Source of the DNA: Xenoacremonium recifei
Lineage: Eukaryota; Ascomycota; Sordariomycetes; Hypocreales; Nectriaceae
Assembly (NCBI GenBank): GCA_012184525.1
Contig: WOFQ01000012.1
Location: 372,001-436,000, forward strand
Reading direction: 5' to 3'
Length of the DNA stretch: 64,000 nt
Shown: positions 44,498 through 55,537 of the stretch, piece by piece
Layout: each line of letters starts with the position of its first letter
Position numbering within the stretch: position 1 is the stretch's first letter
Notes under the pieces: generated by a model
Database searches by the model: none
Told to the model about the DNA's origin: nothing
The model's input: the letters and a program-made list of their open reading frames with translations, nothing else
Translations under genes and position numbers: made by a program

Positions 44498-45363
44498 CTT
44501 GTCTGTGGTTGTGTTGGTCGGTGTAAGTGATCGAGTCGGGAGGGGGGTGTTGAGAATAGGCAAATGCCGAGAAAATGCGAAGGTAATTGAGCTCGGAGCG
44601 AAAGCCTATAAAACAGCCATCCACGTTTGAATAGATCTTAAGAGGATTGGATGTATGTTTTGTCTTATATAGCCAATCTGAGGGACCCCTACATGCCGCA
44701 GCCCCTCGCCTCGATAACGCCTCCCTCATTACGCATGACCCGTCGCTTGACAAGGAAGAACCCACTTCAAACCCAACCCCGTTCCAAACAAATGAGCCTC
44801 TTACCAAGCGAACAGATCATGAGAGAGCATGATGAGGCTCGGAGTTTGAGTTCTTCTGTCCGGGGGACTGCAGGCACCCCGGCTTTTCCCAAAGTGGCAT
44901 ACAATGTTAGCCCAGAAAGGGGCTAGGCCCGATGCAGTCGCGAATGTCGGCGAATGCCATTCTCGAACTCCGTTTGCCATGTGCCGGACTTCGCGCGTAT
45001 ACATTGCGGCTCTGGTAATTTTCGGGCCATTCGATGTCTTTACGAAAAATAAGGCCCCTTTAGTAAACCTCCCGAATTCCGCAGCATTTCCCGGGTGGGG
45101 GGGATGCTTATATTTGGTTACGTCGTGCCATAGACTAGGAGAATCAAATGTATAATGTTGATAAGAAGTCAGGGCCAAGCTGATGAAAGTACCGGATTTG
45201 ACAGCCTGAATCGTGCTATATGCCGAGTGCTTGGACCTGCTACAGTCCAGATTCTAAACAACTATTTGCAAATCGAACCGCCTTTTTAATGAATGGCATC
45301 AACTATTAATGGACTTGTAAATCATGTCGATTCCAAAAATGCCCCGAATTACCGGACCTTGAG
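44498..45363. other. Intergenic region
   Basis: Promoter of the SDR (-) and 3' flank of the pseudokinase gene (-). Short overlapping frames only; no supported gene. Confidence 0.45.
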
Positions 45364-46899
45364 TTAAAGAGCGCCTGCGAGATTCAGAATGGCGTACAGA
45401 ATTCCGAGAACAAAGTCTGCCCCCATCTCTCTGGCTGTCTGCTGGTCACGATCCTTGGGTTCGCTTCCCGTCTCCTCACCCTCGGCTACCTCGTCGTTTA
45501 AGCAGTCGGTGATTTTAGCTGCCATCTTTGCTCCTGCAATTTGTGGTATCTTGAAGCCGACCAGCTCTAAGAGGACCTTCTTCACTTGGTGCTTATCGTC
45601 CATCATATGTTCCTCGTCTGTCTCACTGTTTTGCGGCAGTTTCCCAGCAGCCTTTAGCCTAGCAAATGCCTCTTTGAAGTCGTCACCGATCTTTACCTTG
45701 TTCTCTTTCTCGTACAACAATTTCTTCCACAGCAAGACCTCCAGCATGCACACTCCGAGGCTGTATATGTCGTGGGCCATGAGGTACTGTGACTCTGCCC
45801 TTTGGCCCTGTCGCTGCGGATGCTGGTAGATGCGTTTCTTCACATCCTGCTCGCCTCGCCAGGCGGTTCTGCCGCCATCTGTCACGCGGGCATACTGCCA
45901 TCCAATGAGGTACAGCTTTCCGTTCAGGAAGTTCGTGTTTTTGTCCACCGCAACAACGCCATCAGGGACTACGAGCATGTTGTCGGGCCTGATGTTCTTG
46001 TGGACGAGGCCCGACCGATGCACGTGAAGGACTGCCTCGGCCAAGTTCGCGCAGAACCGGACACGTTGGTTCAGCGTAGGAATCACCCCGTCAGAGCACA
46101 TCAGCGTCTCAAGCGTCTCTACCGCCTTTATCGAGGCGGAGGTGAGACTGGGAACCACGGTGACGAGTTGGAATTCTTTGCGCTCATCACCTTCGCGGAA
46201 GCCAATGGCCGTTGGGATCCCTTCGTCCCTTGCAGTAGCGTCGTTGGACTGGCCAGCTAGTCGCTGGTTGAGAACGGCAATGTCGGTGCGGACGAGGGCC
46301 TTCTCTTTGTCAGAGTTATAGGAGCTCGAGCACTCGATCACAAACACGTGTTTGCCGGCAGCAATACCTGCTATCGGGCTTGACAACCAGGCTTCGTCAA
46401 GAAAGGTAGTGAGCGTGAGCCACCGACGACTATCACTCTGTCCATTTTCACCTTGTGCGATGAAGGTGAACTCGCCTTTTAGCTCGAGCTCGTCGGCTGG
46501 AGAGCTCATACGTAGGCTGGCCACTAGTTTCCGAAATGTTTCCATGTCCACGGCCAGTCGTGCTGTCCCACCCTCCATGCGCTTGAGAGCACCGCGTTTG
46601 TCAAATATGCCGCTGTCGTGATCGAGGTAGGTGCTCAAGTCGACCTTCACACTTTTAAGGTCCGCGAGGACTCGATTGTAGACCTGCTTCACATCTTCCT
46701 TCGACTTGGCTGAGTGCGTGGGATCTTTTGAGATCATTTTCGCCTGCTCCATATCCGCCATGACTTGAGCATCGTTTAGATCGAGAACATAGGAGTCAAG
46801 CCGTTTTGCCAACTCTTTTCGCGACCTATACGCCCGGATCTCACCCGCAATATACTTGACGAGCTCGAGGCCGAGATCGATGGCGAGTCCGTCGGCCAT
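45364..46899 (-). CDS. HeLo-like domain / pseudokinase protein (511 aa)
   Basis: One exon, start at the ATG 46899 (a GTG lies upstream in frame). Residues 1 to about 135 form an all-helical N-terminal domain beginning MADGLAIDLGLELVKYIAG, similar in layout to the HeLo/HET-S prion-forming-protein N-terminal domain; this is a judgement by pattern. Residues about 145-430 read as a protein-kinase fold: a C-lobe with LVHKNIRPDNMLV, where the HRD aspartate is Asn302 (HKN), and the DFG site reads LIGW at 331-334. Both catalytic aspartates are gone, so it is a pseudokinase. The C-terminus ends in a hydrophobic segment (FVLGILYAILNLAGAL). It is divergent from a NACHT-ankyrin-kinase gene starting 677 bp away, which suggests a functional pair. 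HeLo domains in fungi act in cell death and heterokaryon incompatibility. Confidence 0.85.
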   Translation of the reverse strand: MADGLAIDLGLELVKYIAGEIRAYRSRKELAKRLDSYVLDLNDAQVMADMEQAKMISKDPTHSAKSKEDVKQVYNRVLADLKSVKVDLSTYLDHDSGIFDKRGALKRMEGGTARLAVDMETFRKLVASLRMSSPADELELKGEFTFIAQGENGQSDSRRWLTLTTFLDEAWLSSPIAGIAAGKHVFVIECSSSYNSDKEKALVRTDIAVLNQRLAGQSNDATARDEGIPTAIGFREGDERKEFQLVTVVPSLTSASIKAVETLETLMCSDGVIPTLNQRVRFCANLAEAVLHVHRSGLVHKNIRPDNMLVVPDGVVAVDKNTNFLNGKLYLIGWQYARVTDGGRTAWRGEQDVKKRIYQHPQRQGQRAESQYLMAHDIYSLGVCMLEVLLWKKLLYEKENKVKIGDDFKEAFARLKAAGKLPQNSETDEEHMMDDKHQVKKVLLELVGFKIPQIAGAKMAAKITDCLNDEVAEGEETGSEPKDRDQQTAREMGADFVLGILYAILNLAGAL

Positions 46900-47576
46900 C
46901 TTGGAATTTCTGAGCACGAAAACCCGTGACGGTTGATGACCTCTACGTTAGGAGGGACGTAAGTATTTGGTCAGTATGCTTCTTGCGCGTTTTCTTGCTC
47001 CGATGGCCCTCACGGCCTATATAAAACCCCATGTGGCTTAGAGTTGATGTGGTCTGCCTGACGGAGATGAAGATGCCTAGTACTGCAAGCTGAACCCTGT
47101 AACCGTTGAGTGGCTGAGTCAAGTCAAATGACCTGAAAGCTGCATAAAACATTGACGGCATCTCCGCGTTAGCCAATGACAGACTTGCCAGTATCGGCCT
47201 CAACGCCATTGCGACATTTTATTGTGCATACAGTCCAATCACATCCCCTGTTGCTAGCCGAATGCAACCCACCTTGTCAGATGAGGTGCAAAAGGCTGAC
47301 AGAATGTGCGTGGGTTCCCTGCGTTCGTTGCTTGGGCATGAAAGCTACTCAAATGGCCGATTTAAATCTACCCTATCGTCCTAAACAAGAGCTGTACAAC
47401 TCTCACGCCATCCTTCTGCGGTCGTGTGGCGCGGCGACTTAAGTAGACGAAGAGGCTTCCCACCGACATCTTCTAGTTCTATTCCCTATCTTTAAAGAGA
47501 CTAATAAGTCAATTCGTTAGAGCACTCGCTCACACAACTACGCACTCTCTGCCTTCGTCAACGATCCCGGAAAATA
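46900..47576. promoter_or_regulatory. Divergent promoter between pseudokinase and NLR-kinase genes
   Basis: A 677-bp shared upstream region. A TATATAAAA lies at 47018-47026, in + orientation but nearer the minus-strand gene. No repeated operator was noticed. Shared regulation is likely but not shown. Confidence 0.5.
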
Positions 47577-50500
47577 ATGGCAGATCCATTCGCCGTCGCT
47601 TCTAGCTATTCCAGCCTGGTGCAGCCACTGGCCGAGTTCGCCGTTTTATTGAAGGCTGTGAGAGCCAAGTACCAAAATGAGCTGGAGAGAAGTCATACGT
47701 CGTCCAAGCGCTCAGACTATGCAAAGCTTGCACGGTCTATGCTAGCAGTTTTGGATAAAGTGGAACCTGTCTTGAATGCTTTCAAACAATATCTAAACAA
47801 CTTCGCCTTAGTTGATGTTGAAGATGTAACACCGGTCGTCGTTTCGGAGCTGCGGATATGTTCGATAAACATCAGGAGACTTAATGCCCGGAGCACAGAT
47901 CTTGCCAAGCAAAAGGTTAAGTTATACTATTACAAGGACCGTAACCTAGCAAACTCCGTCGATACCCTAAAAAGATTGGTGGAGGTTCTTAACGATGTCG
48001 TTGAACGCCTTCATGGCCGCTCAACGCTTCCCAACATCACAAAGCACAGTCTGTTCCTGGGTGAAGGTATGTCAGAATTAACTTCCTGGAAACCTCGTAT
48101 ATTGATGTATAAACTATTAGAACAAGATCGACAGATTCTCATGAATTGGTTAGATTGGTATAGCTTGACAGAGATGCTGGACTGGATTCAGCAGGCCAGA
48201 CTAGACTCTCCGTTCGTAAAGCGGTTCCTGGGCACTGAAGACTTTCACAACTGGAAACACACAGCTAGTTCGCTGTTCCTTAGCACAGGTCTGCGTGAGT
48301 ATGGGATCTAAGCGGCTTTGGTGCACCTCTTGTTCTCAGGACTGACGGATATCGTGCTCTAGCGGGGTCTGGCAAGACGGTCCTATGGTAGGCACTGTGG
48401 CTATTAGTATTAACGAACTGGGATTTGCTAATGTTTTTATCTCTCTTACCTCTCTCTAGGTCTAGTGTCGTGCGTTATCTCCGTGAGACAAAGAAACACA
48501 AAGTTATGTGGTTCAGCTTCGGCACCGGAGTTGCTGAACCCACAACAGCATCTCTTCTTCGTTCAATGCTTGCGCAGTTTGTAGAGCAATACCCGGGAAG
48601 CTTTTCAATTAAGGGGAGCATTGAGATTTTGAGTTGGATAACAAGACACATCACCTCTGCGACTATGAATTCGGTAGACCTTCTGCAGATGTTCGTCGTC
48701 TTACTGAAGAGGGCCCTGGGCAAGTCGCGCCAAGCCAGCCAAGGCTATGTCATCATAGACGAAATGGACAATTGCTTGGATCCCGAAGGCCTTCTCTCCG
48801 TCATAAGAGTATTGCGCTTGGAGCTAGGATCACGCCTGATGGTATTTGGTCGTCGACCGACTTTAAGAAGCACAGCAACACATTATATCAACATCAGCGA
48901 ACACCGGGAGTCTAAGATCCAAGAGGATATTCGATATTATCTCGAAGATCCTAAATTATTTCAAGGGCTTCCGCAGAGCTTCAAAGACTCGATCATGCAG
49001 CCTCTCCAGGAGAGAGCCGACGGCAGGTATGTTTCGGAGTTCCAAAATATACGCCTCCGCGGGAATTTCGGGGTTGATATGTTTCTAGCTTTCTATGGGT
49101 GTCGCTCTTCATGGAAAGGCTTTCAAATTCCAAGACCGAAGCCGAGGCCCTGCACACTATCACCAGCACCCAGAGGGGACTGGAAAGCCTATACGATGCC
49201 ATATACAAGACCATTGCAGAAGGTCATAATGCAACGACAAAAAGGGCCCTGGCCTGGCTACTTTTCTCTGTCCGTCCAATGCGTCAGGACGAACTCGCAG
49301 AAGCGTGTATTGCTAACCCCAACCCCGACGATATAGACTTCAAAGAACGGCTATTCGATCCCAGAGTCATCTTGCGCGACTGTAGTCCATTTACCACGCT
49401 TATCCCGACAACGTCGGAAACTCAGGGCCTATACAAGATGCCACGGACGAACACCGTCTATACTGTCACACTAGCGCACAGTTCGCTGAAGGAATTTCTT
49501 CAACGCAATTGGAGCTTGGACTACACAGATGCATTTCACAGCCTTAGTGCCCAAGAGTACATCGCTGAGGTGTGTCTGGCATATCTACTACGGGTGGCCC
49601 AAGAAGGTCTTTCTCTCGATCAAGCCACCAACGACTATCCATTTCTGGACTATGCTATCGAGAATTGGGAATATCATGTCATGCAATGTGATGTCCCCAA
49701 GTTGGATTTTCTATTGAAAACATTCTTCACTGATCGAAGAGTCTTTGATCTACTGCTAGCTCCGGCCGATTTAGACGATACGTCACCACAAAATTCGATC
49801 GCGGCGCAAAGCAAGTCCAACAATACGGCTGGTCCGGCACCATTCTTGAAATTTGCCGCCCGAATTGGGCTCATCCCCATTGTCCACTTCTTATTGAGCA
49901 ATGATGCACCTCCTGGGCTCGTATGGGTCGACGAGAAAAGTCGTGCTCAAGTCCTTGGTGAGTCGCTAATGGAGGCCGTCATCCACTGCCGCTCGAAGAT
50001 TGTTGAGACGTTGCTCGGATCTGGGGCGGACTCGCGGTTCGCAACAGAGAGCCACAACTCTCCGATTGAAGCAGCCGCCGCAGAGGGCCATGTGCAGATG
50101 ATCGAACCGCTTGTCTCGCAAATGAAGAAGTGTTCACTTAGTGCTTCTTGTAACGAGCAGGATAGTGACGACAAAGACTGCAAGAACGCTGACATGGCCA
50201 CCTACGGGAGAGCTCTCCATAAAGCCGTTCTCACTGGTCATAAGAACATCATCAAGGTCCTTTACAACGTGGCCGGTGTAGACATCAACTTCCGAGACCC
50301 TACGAGCGGGCTGACAGCCCTACACCTCGCAGTGCAAAGAGACGATATGGCTATTTATAACGAGCTGTTGCATCTCGGAGCCAACTGGGACGTTGCAAGC
50401 AATGAAGGTCTAAGCCCGCTAGACTTAGCTTGGTCTAAGACGAAAATCGATCATGAGGCGTACGAGTTTGACCCTGTGCGCTCTGAGCGGTTGGACACAG

Positions 50501-52374
50501 CTGGGCAAGCCGAGTGCTCCGTCCTGAGGCGTAAGGACGAAGTCGAGCAATCCGGGAATACAAAGCACAAGGTAAGTAATTTCAATTTTTTTCATTCCTA
50601 TCTTATCAGACAAAGTTTCGTGGCCGTGTAGTAGCTGGTTCCGTTGTAGATCGGATCATATCTGATTTTCCTACTTTTCATTACCTAGTTTATCTTCTGC
50701 AAGACATTCAAGCTCGAGTACCGCAACAAGTTCGAAAAGAATTCCATCACCCTAGTACGGAAACACCTTCTTCGAGAACACAAAATTTTGCAGCAGTTAC
50801 AGCACCCTTTCTTGATCGAGTATCTCGGATTCTACGAGAATGAGGAGAAGACTTATGCCAAGCTCTTCATCGAATACTGCAACGGCCAAAGCCTTCATCA
50901 ATACGTGAAGGAAGAAGTGAGTGGAGAGGCACCAACAGAATCACTCACAGAGGCCGAAGCGTGGCTGCTGGTATTCCAGCTCGCCGCTGCGCTCGCTTAT
51001 CTTCACCACGGCTTAATTATCTCTCCGAAGCTCTCTGCTTTCCAGTATTTTTGGGAAAGGATTTTGCACCGAGACATCAAGCCAGAAAACGGTACGAATG
51101 CCCCTGAAGCCCAGCTCGGCTAGGAGACAGGTTTAAGCTGAAATATGGTGCCTAACCGATGCTGATGTCGTTGTAGTCGTCTATCATTGTCCTATCAACG
51201 ACGAGGACAAAAAGGAAGGCGAGGCAGAAGACGAAGAGAGAGGAGCGAAGAAAGTAGCCAAGCTCTGCGACCTAGGCTTGGCTAAGCGGGCTCAAGCTCT
51301 CACGCAGTACCTGGGAACCCCTGATTACAAACCGCCGGTGAGTAAAACCAGGCTGGAGAATGGCTTCTGAAGCTGCGCTGACAAGAAGTCCCTAGGAAAT
51401 GTACCGCGCAAGAAAGCCTCAAAAAGAATGGACGATCAAAGGCGAGATCTACTCTTTAGGATGTAAGCCAAAAATATCATCTTTCCCTTCTTTTGACTCC
51501 TGCTCTGATCCCAACAACACATTCTATTCTCATTTACCCCAAGTGCAATAAGTCAGCTATTGAACCTCAAATTGTCATAGTAACTCTCGAAAACCTGGAG
51601 AAATCGTTCGATCCAAGCCCCGAAGGGCTCCAGCTGCTCATTGACAAATGTTTGGAGGACAATCCTCTCCTCCGTCCGAGCAGCCTAGAGCTACTCCAAG
51701 AATCCACTCCCCATGTTCGCGACACATTTGGGGGGTTTTCAAGTTCTATAGAATCACTCCTCACTGTCTACACACCTAACAATTACCTTCTCAATGCCGT
51801 GCTCGTGCTTGGAAATCGCCTCGACGAACAGGACTCGTGGAGGTTGAAAAGCACTAGGCGAACGCGTAGAAAGATGCTGAAGCGGCTGCGCGTGCTAATA
51901 GTGCAGGATGGTGCGGGAAAGGCTTTTGACGATGCCTGCACGCTTGCCATCTCCTCACCGTCTTCTTTCGCACAGCCATTCTACCCACTTCATCTGGCCG
52001 TGGTCCTGGGGCGCGTGGACAAGGTCGCCGAGATCTTGCAAGCAACCCAAACGCAAGAACAAGCCTCACCAGCAAAATTGGACATAAACGAGAAGTGGGA
52101 AAAGTCTGGCTGGACGGCATTGCACCTCGCCTTCCAGGTACAGGCGCCCCTATTAGTGGGATCCGAACTCACTGGAAATGTACGTACACAGGCAGAAGAA
52201 CTGATTCAGCAGTATCAGGAGGCGGGCAAGAAGATGGAGAAGCTGCTGTTAGATGCAGGGGCGGACGGGGAGATTATGGATCGGCATTCTCTAGTCCCCA
52301 AGGATTGTAATGTAGCCGTGAAAGAGGATGAGGAGGGAGATACCGAGACTGTGGACCCGGGATGGAGGGACTGA
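47577..52374 (+). CDS. NACHT-ankyrin-protein kinase fusion, NLR-like (1413 aa, 8 exons)
   Basis: Exons: 47577-48294, 48363-48387, 48460-49026, 49089-50571, 50689-51091, 51177-51337, 51396-51462, 51557-52374; phases close to one frame. Residues 1 to about 235 are a helical N-terminal domain. The NACHT P-loop is GLPGSGKT (241-245), with Walker-B-like YVIIDEMD (344-351). A winged-helix/linker region follows, then ankyrin repeats around 690-890. A Ser/Thr kinase starts near 932: HPFLIEYLGFYENEE, RILHRDIKPEN with catalytic Asp1060, CDLGLA (DLG, 1097-1099), GTPDYKPPE. An ankyrin-like part at about 1270-1400 ends the protein. The N-lobe is poorly resolved (glycine loop and lysine not certain). No ATG opens the kinase part in frame, which supports a single fused gene. 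NACHT-ankyrin proteins are fungal NLRs of the nonself-recognition type; a kinase after the ankyrins is unusual. Confidence 0.8.
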
Positions 52375-52621
52375 GAAGCATTATCATCCTGGAATTTGGA
52401 GGCATATATAATTGCTCAGCCTGGTATTTGGTATTAATGATTTGACGTCATATAATATACCCTTCCGAATTAAAAGTTGAATCCACACCTATAATGTGCT
52501 TCAAACACACCTATCGCCTTGATTACAATAAAAGAATCATGATTAGAATACTAGCACATCATACTAATATCCTTCAGTAGATAAGGTATATCCATCATAT
52601 GGACTGAAAGCTTGCCTAAGC
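52375..52621. other. Convergent 3' spacer
   Basis: Short AT-rich gap between the NLR-kinase (+) and the TF-domain gene (-). Confidence 0.5.
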
Positions 52622-54311
52622 CTAGGACCCTTGGCCAAAGTCCCGTGCACCATGACTCCGGGTTATTGAATCATATAGAAGTTTCCCATCTCTGTCGTGA
52701 ACAAAGTCGATCCATAAGAACGAGTCAAGAAGCCCATACATATCACCCCACGAGTTGACCTTGGATACTTCAATATTAGTTAGCAGCAAAGGCTCGAGCC
52801 ACTTGTCATCTATCGCTTCAAATGCCGAGATGGCACCAATCACTAGCAGCCATACCAAGAGCCGCGGGGGGATCTCCGACGTTCTTGGCCGAGACAAGGT
52901 TTCCCGAAACGCAGCACGGAGATATGTATAGGACAAGCCCAGCGACCGCCAGTGTATACAACTGCTGCACATAAAGCAGAGCATACCCAGGCGGATAGCC
53001 TCGTCAAATGATCCAACCTCAAAGCGTAACCGTACCAGGCGGTACATGACGGATGCAACCAGCTCTAAGAATGTCATAGTAGAGACGAGCTGTCCAGACT
53101 TGCGAGCATGGCGGATCACGGAGACGAATTCAGACAAGACGTTCCAGATTTGTGACAGTCTAGCATCTGCATCTTCTGGGGACGTATCGGGTCTTTTCCA
53201 GGCATCTTCTTGTGTGTCGGGTATGAGAAAAGGCCTGAGGGAAGGAAATTCTATGAAGGCGTCTATTGGACAAGATCCGTCGAAGAAAACAGGGTCTGCG
53301 CCGCTTTGAAGCGCCATGCCAAGATCACATCTGCCAATTGCATTAGCCGAATTCTCCATCTTGTGTCGTTGTCGTTGCGCGACAATGGGTTAATATACCG
53401 AAGTACTTCCAGAAGCAATTTGGGGTTGAACCCAAAGCTTGACGGACCACCTCGCAAGTTTACTATTCGATGCAAACCCTGCAGATGATGAACTGCCGAT
53501 CCATGATCATAGGTCAAGAGGGCATGCCCTGCGAGCCCCATGATGGCGCTCACTGTGAATGGCGACAACTTCGCTTCATCGTCGCCCGACGCTATCCTAT
53601 CTCGAAGTAGCTTCACCGTTTCCACGAAGTGAGGTATGTGCCGCTGGCTAGTCGCAAGGCGATTGGGTGATGACAGCACATCAAAGAAGAACTGGGATGT
53701 GAATACTGTACAGTGGTAGAAAGCCGGGTCGAGAACCAGTGGTGCTATCCAGAGTTGGCCCCTCCTTTCGAAGAATATGCACGATTCTAAAGCAAATAGC
53801 ACTTGCTTGGCAATCTTCGAGACTACCAATAGCCAACAGTGAGTACATGTTTTGCCACCACGACCTGAATAAAGCGATGAAAAATAAACTCACACTGAAT
53901 TACTGTTTCAATACAGTCTTGCTCGACGCCTTGCGGAAACGTGACGCACACTCCGGAACCAAATTTTCGGGGTATTGATACAACGGCCTCTTCTTCTAGA
54001 CTTGAGCCGGATCCTGAGTTGTTACTTGAGATTGAGAAAGATCCCTGCCCATCTGTCAACTCGTCTTTCTTCTTCCTCTCCCGCGGCGGCAGTATGCGAC
54101 CCAGGTTCTTCCCTCGCATAACATGGCTCCGAATCAGCTTACGAAGCTGAGGATCAGGTTTCTCAGTGCCCGTCGACACGACAAAGTGCAGCCCTATCAA
54201 TTGCGTAAGAGACCTTCATCATGAAGCCAGGCCCGTTTCAGTCCGGATGCAACCGAGCTCCGCCCTAGGGGTTCGCTTACCTCCAGGCTTGTTAGCGGTG
54301 GCGGGTGCCAT
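52622..54311 (-). CDS. Fungal-specific TF-domain protein without zinc finger (487 aa, 4 exons)
   Basis: Exons on the minus strand: 54311-54281, 54193-53894, 53822-53399, 53330-52622. Introns 87, 71 and 68 bp, all GT..AG; phases close to 488 codons. The first exon codes only 10 residues. The N-terminus runs into LHFVVSTGTEKPD and KLIRSHVMRG, the usual lead of the Fungal_trans_2/DUF3468-type proteins, with no Zn2Cys6 cluster. Conserved blocks follow: LDPAFYHCTVFTSQFFFD, the LRGGPSSFGFNPKLLLEVLR block that joins to CDLGMALQSGADPVFFDG across intron 3, and a helical C-terminal half. It may be a regulator working through a partner or a derived non-DNA-binding form. It is convergent with the NLR-kinase gene (247 bp apart), but no functional link is seen. 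Confidence 0.85.
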
Positions 54312-55537
54312 CTCGCATTCTTCCCCAGATCTTTTCGTCACAAGATCAGTCCCGGTGTTTAGAGTAAAGTCCACGGCAATAACAGAAAGTCTCCGATAGC
54401 TAGGATGCAATGTGGGATCGCGAACGTGGTTGAGGAAGAGAAGCTGCGTTGATGATGAGGCAGCAGTCGGAATATGAGGCCGAGACTGTACGCTGATTTG
54501 GGTTTAGCTCAGGCTTGAGACTCCGCCGACATTGTATTCTCTTTTGGGTATAACGCGATTTGTGGAGAGGGATCGACGCCAGGAATCCCTGCAAATCCGT
54601 GATGGGCATCCAAGTCACCGACCTCATACGGAGTACGGAACGGATTACGGCGCCGGCAGCGATCGATGATACCTAAACCATGAGATGAGAGGCATTGACT
54701 TGAAGTTTTTGGGCGCGACATTTCCAGAATTATGTTTTCAATTTTCGAAGCCAGCGTCTAAGTTATTTAGCTTGCGCGGCAAAAAATACTCTAGGGTAGG
54801 CGTTTACAAGAAAGCAACGTGGGAGTTCACAATTGAGTAAAGGCGACAGGATACTTAAATGACGCCCAAGAAATAGTTTGATTTGATTGCGAGTCTGGAG
54901 ATTCAAAGCCTGTTCACACAAATGGTCGTGACCCCAACTATTTGTCATCGCTAAAACCGTCTTGTCTTTAAGACTATGATTGATGGTTGAAGACATCTTA
55001 TGTGGCAACGTTAGATCATATCATAGAGCTTTTCCTTGCATAGTGTTAATTCGGGAACGCCATGATCGTCTAGCGGGCTTAATCCATGTCCATCAGACCC
55101 CCAGCTCGATCTTGATGCTTTAGTCTCCGTTGAAGGATTGGTAAGGATCTCGAAGATAGAGTTCCACTCTTTTGCCTGTTGTTTCCCCATGATAATTCAC
55201 GTCCTTTTTTTAATAACCACCGGTATTTTTTTGTGTGATATTTGCCAGTGATAAACTCTGCTTTGAAATGCGGATTTAAGTGTCTTAATACCGCGTGACT
55301 TTGCTGGGAAGCCGGCTCACCTCGTGATGGCGTCAGCCATATTCTGGACAGGTTCGTGAGATCATCAGATAACCACCGGACTTAAACCACTATGACCGTC
55401 GTTCTCTAAGATGGCCTTAGGACTAATTATGCTCTTTTCTATAGTACAAGAACGAGTTGAGATCCCAAGAGACGATAGAGCTTGTTTACTATCATCATCA
55501 CGACATTTGATCCTTACGAACCGTGAAACTACGCAAA
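54312..55537. other. 1.2-kb divergent intergenic region
   Basis: Between the TF-domain gene (-) and an SDR (+). Contains a TACGGAGTAC copy at 54627-54636. Short frames only. Confidence 0.45.

Noticed and set aside
44498..44563. 22-residue N-terminal extension of the SDR at 43376-44497
   Set aside because: It would start with TTG; the first ATG is at 44497.
53823..53900. SWWQNMYSLLAI frame as an exon of the TF-domain gene
   Set aside because: It would need a 31-bp intron and a 40-bp intron. One 71-bp intron (53823-53893) with canonical ends gives a family-like join.
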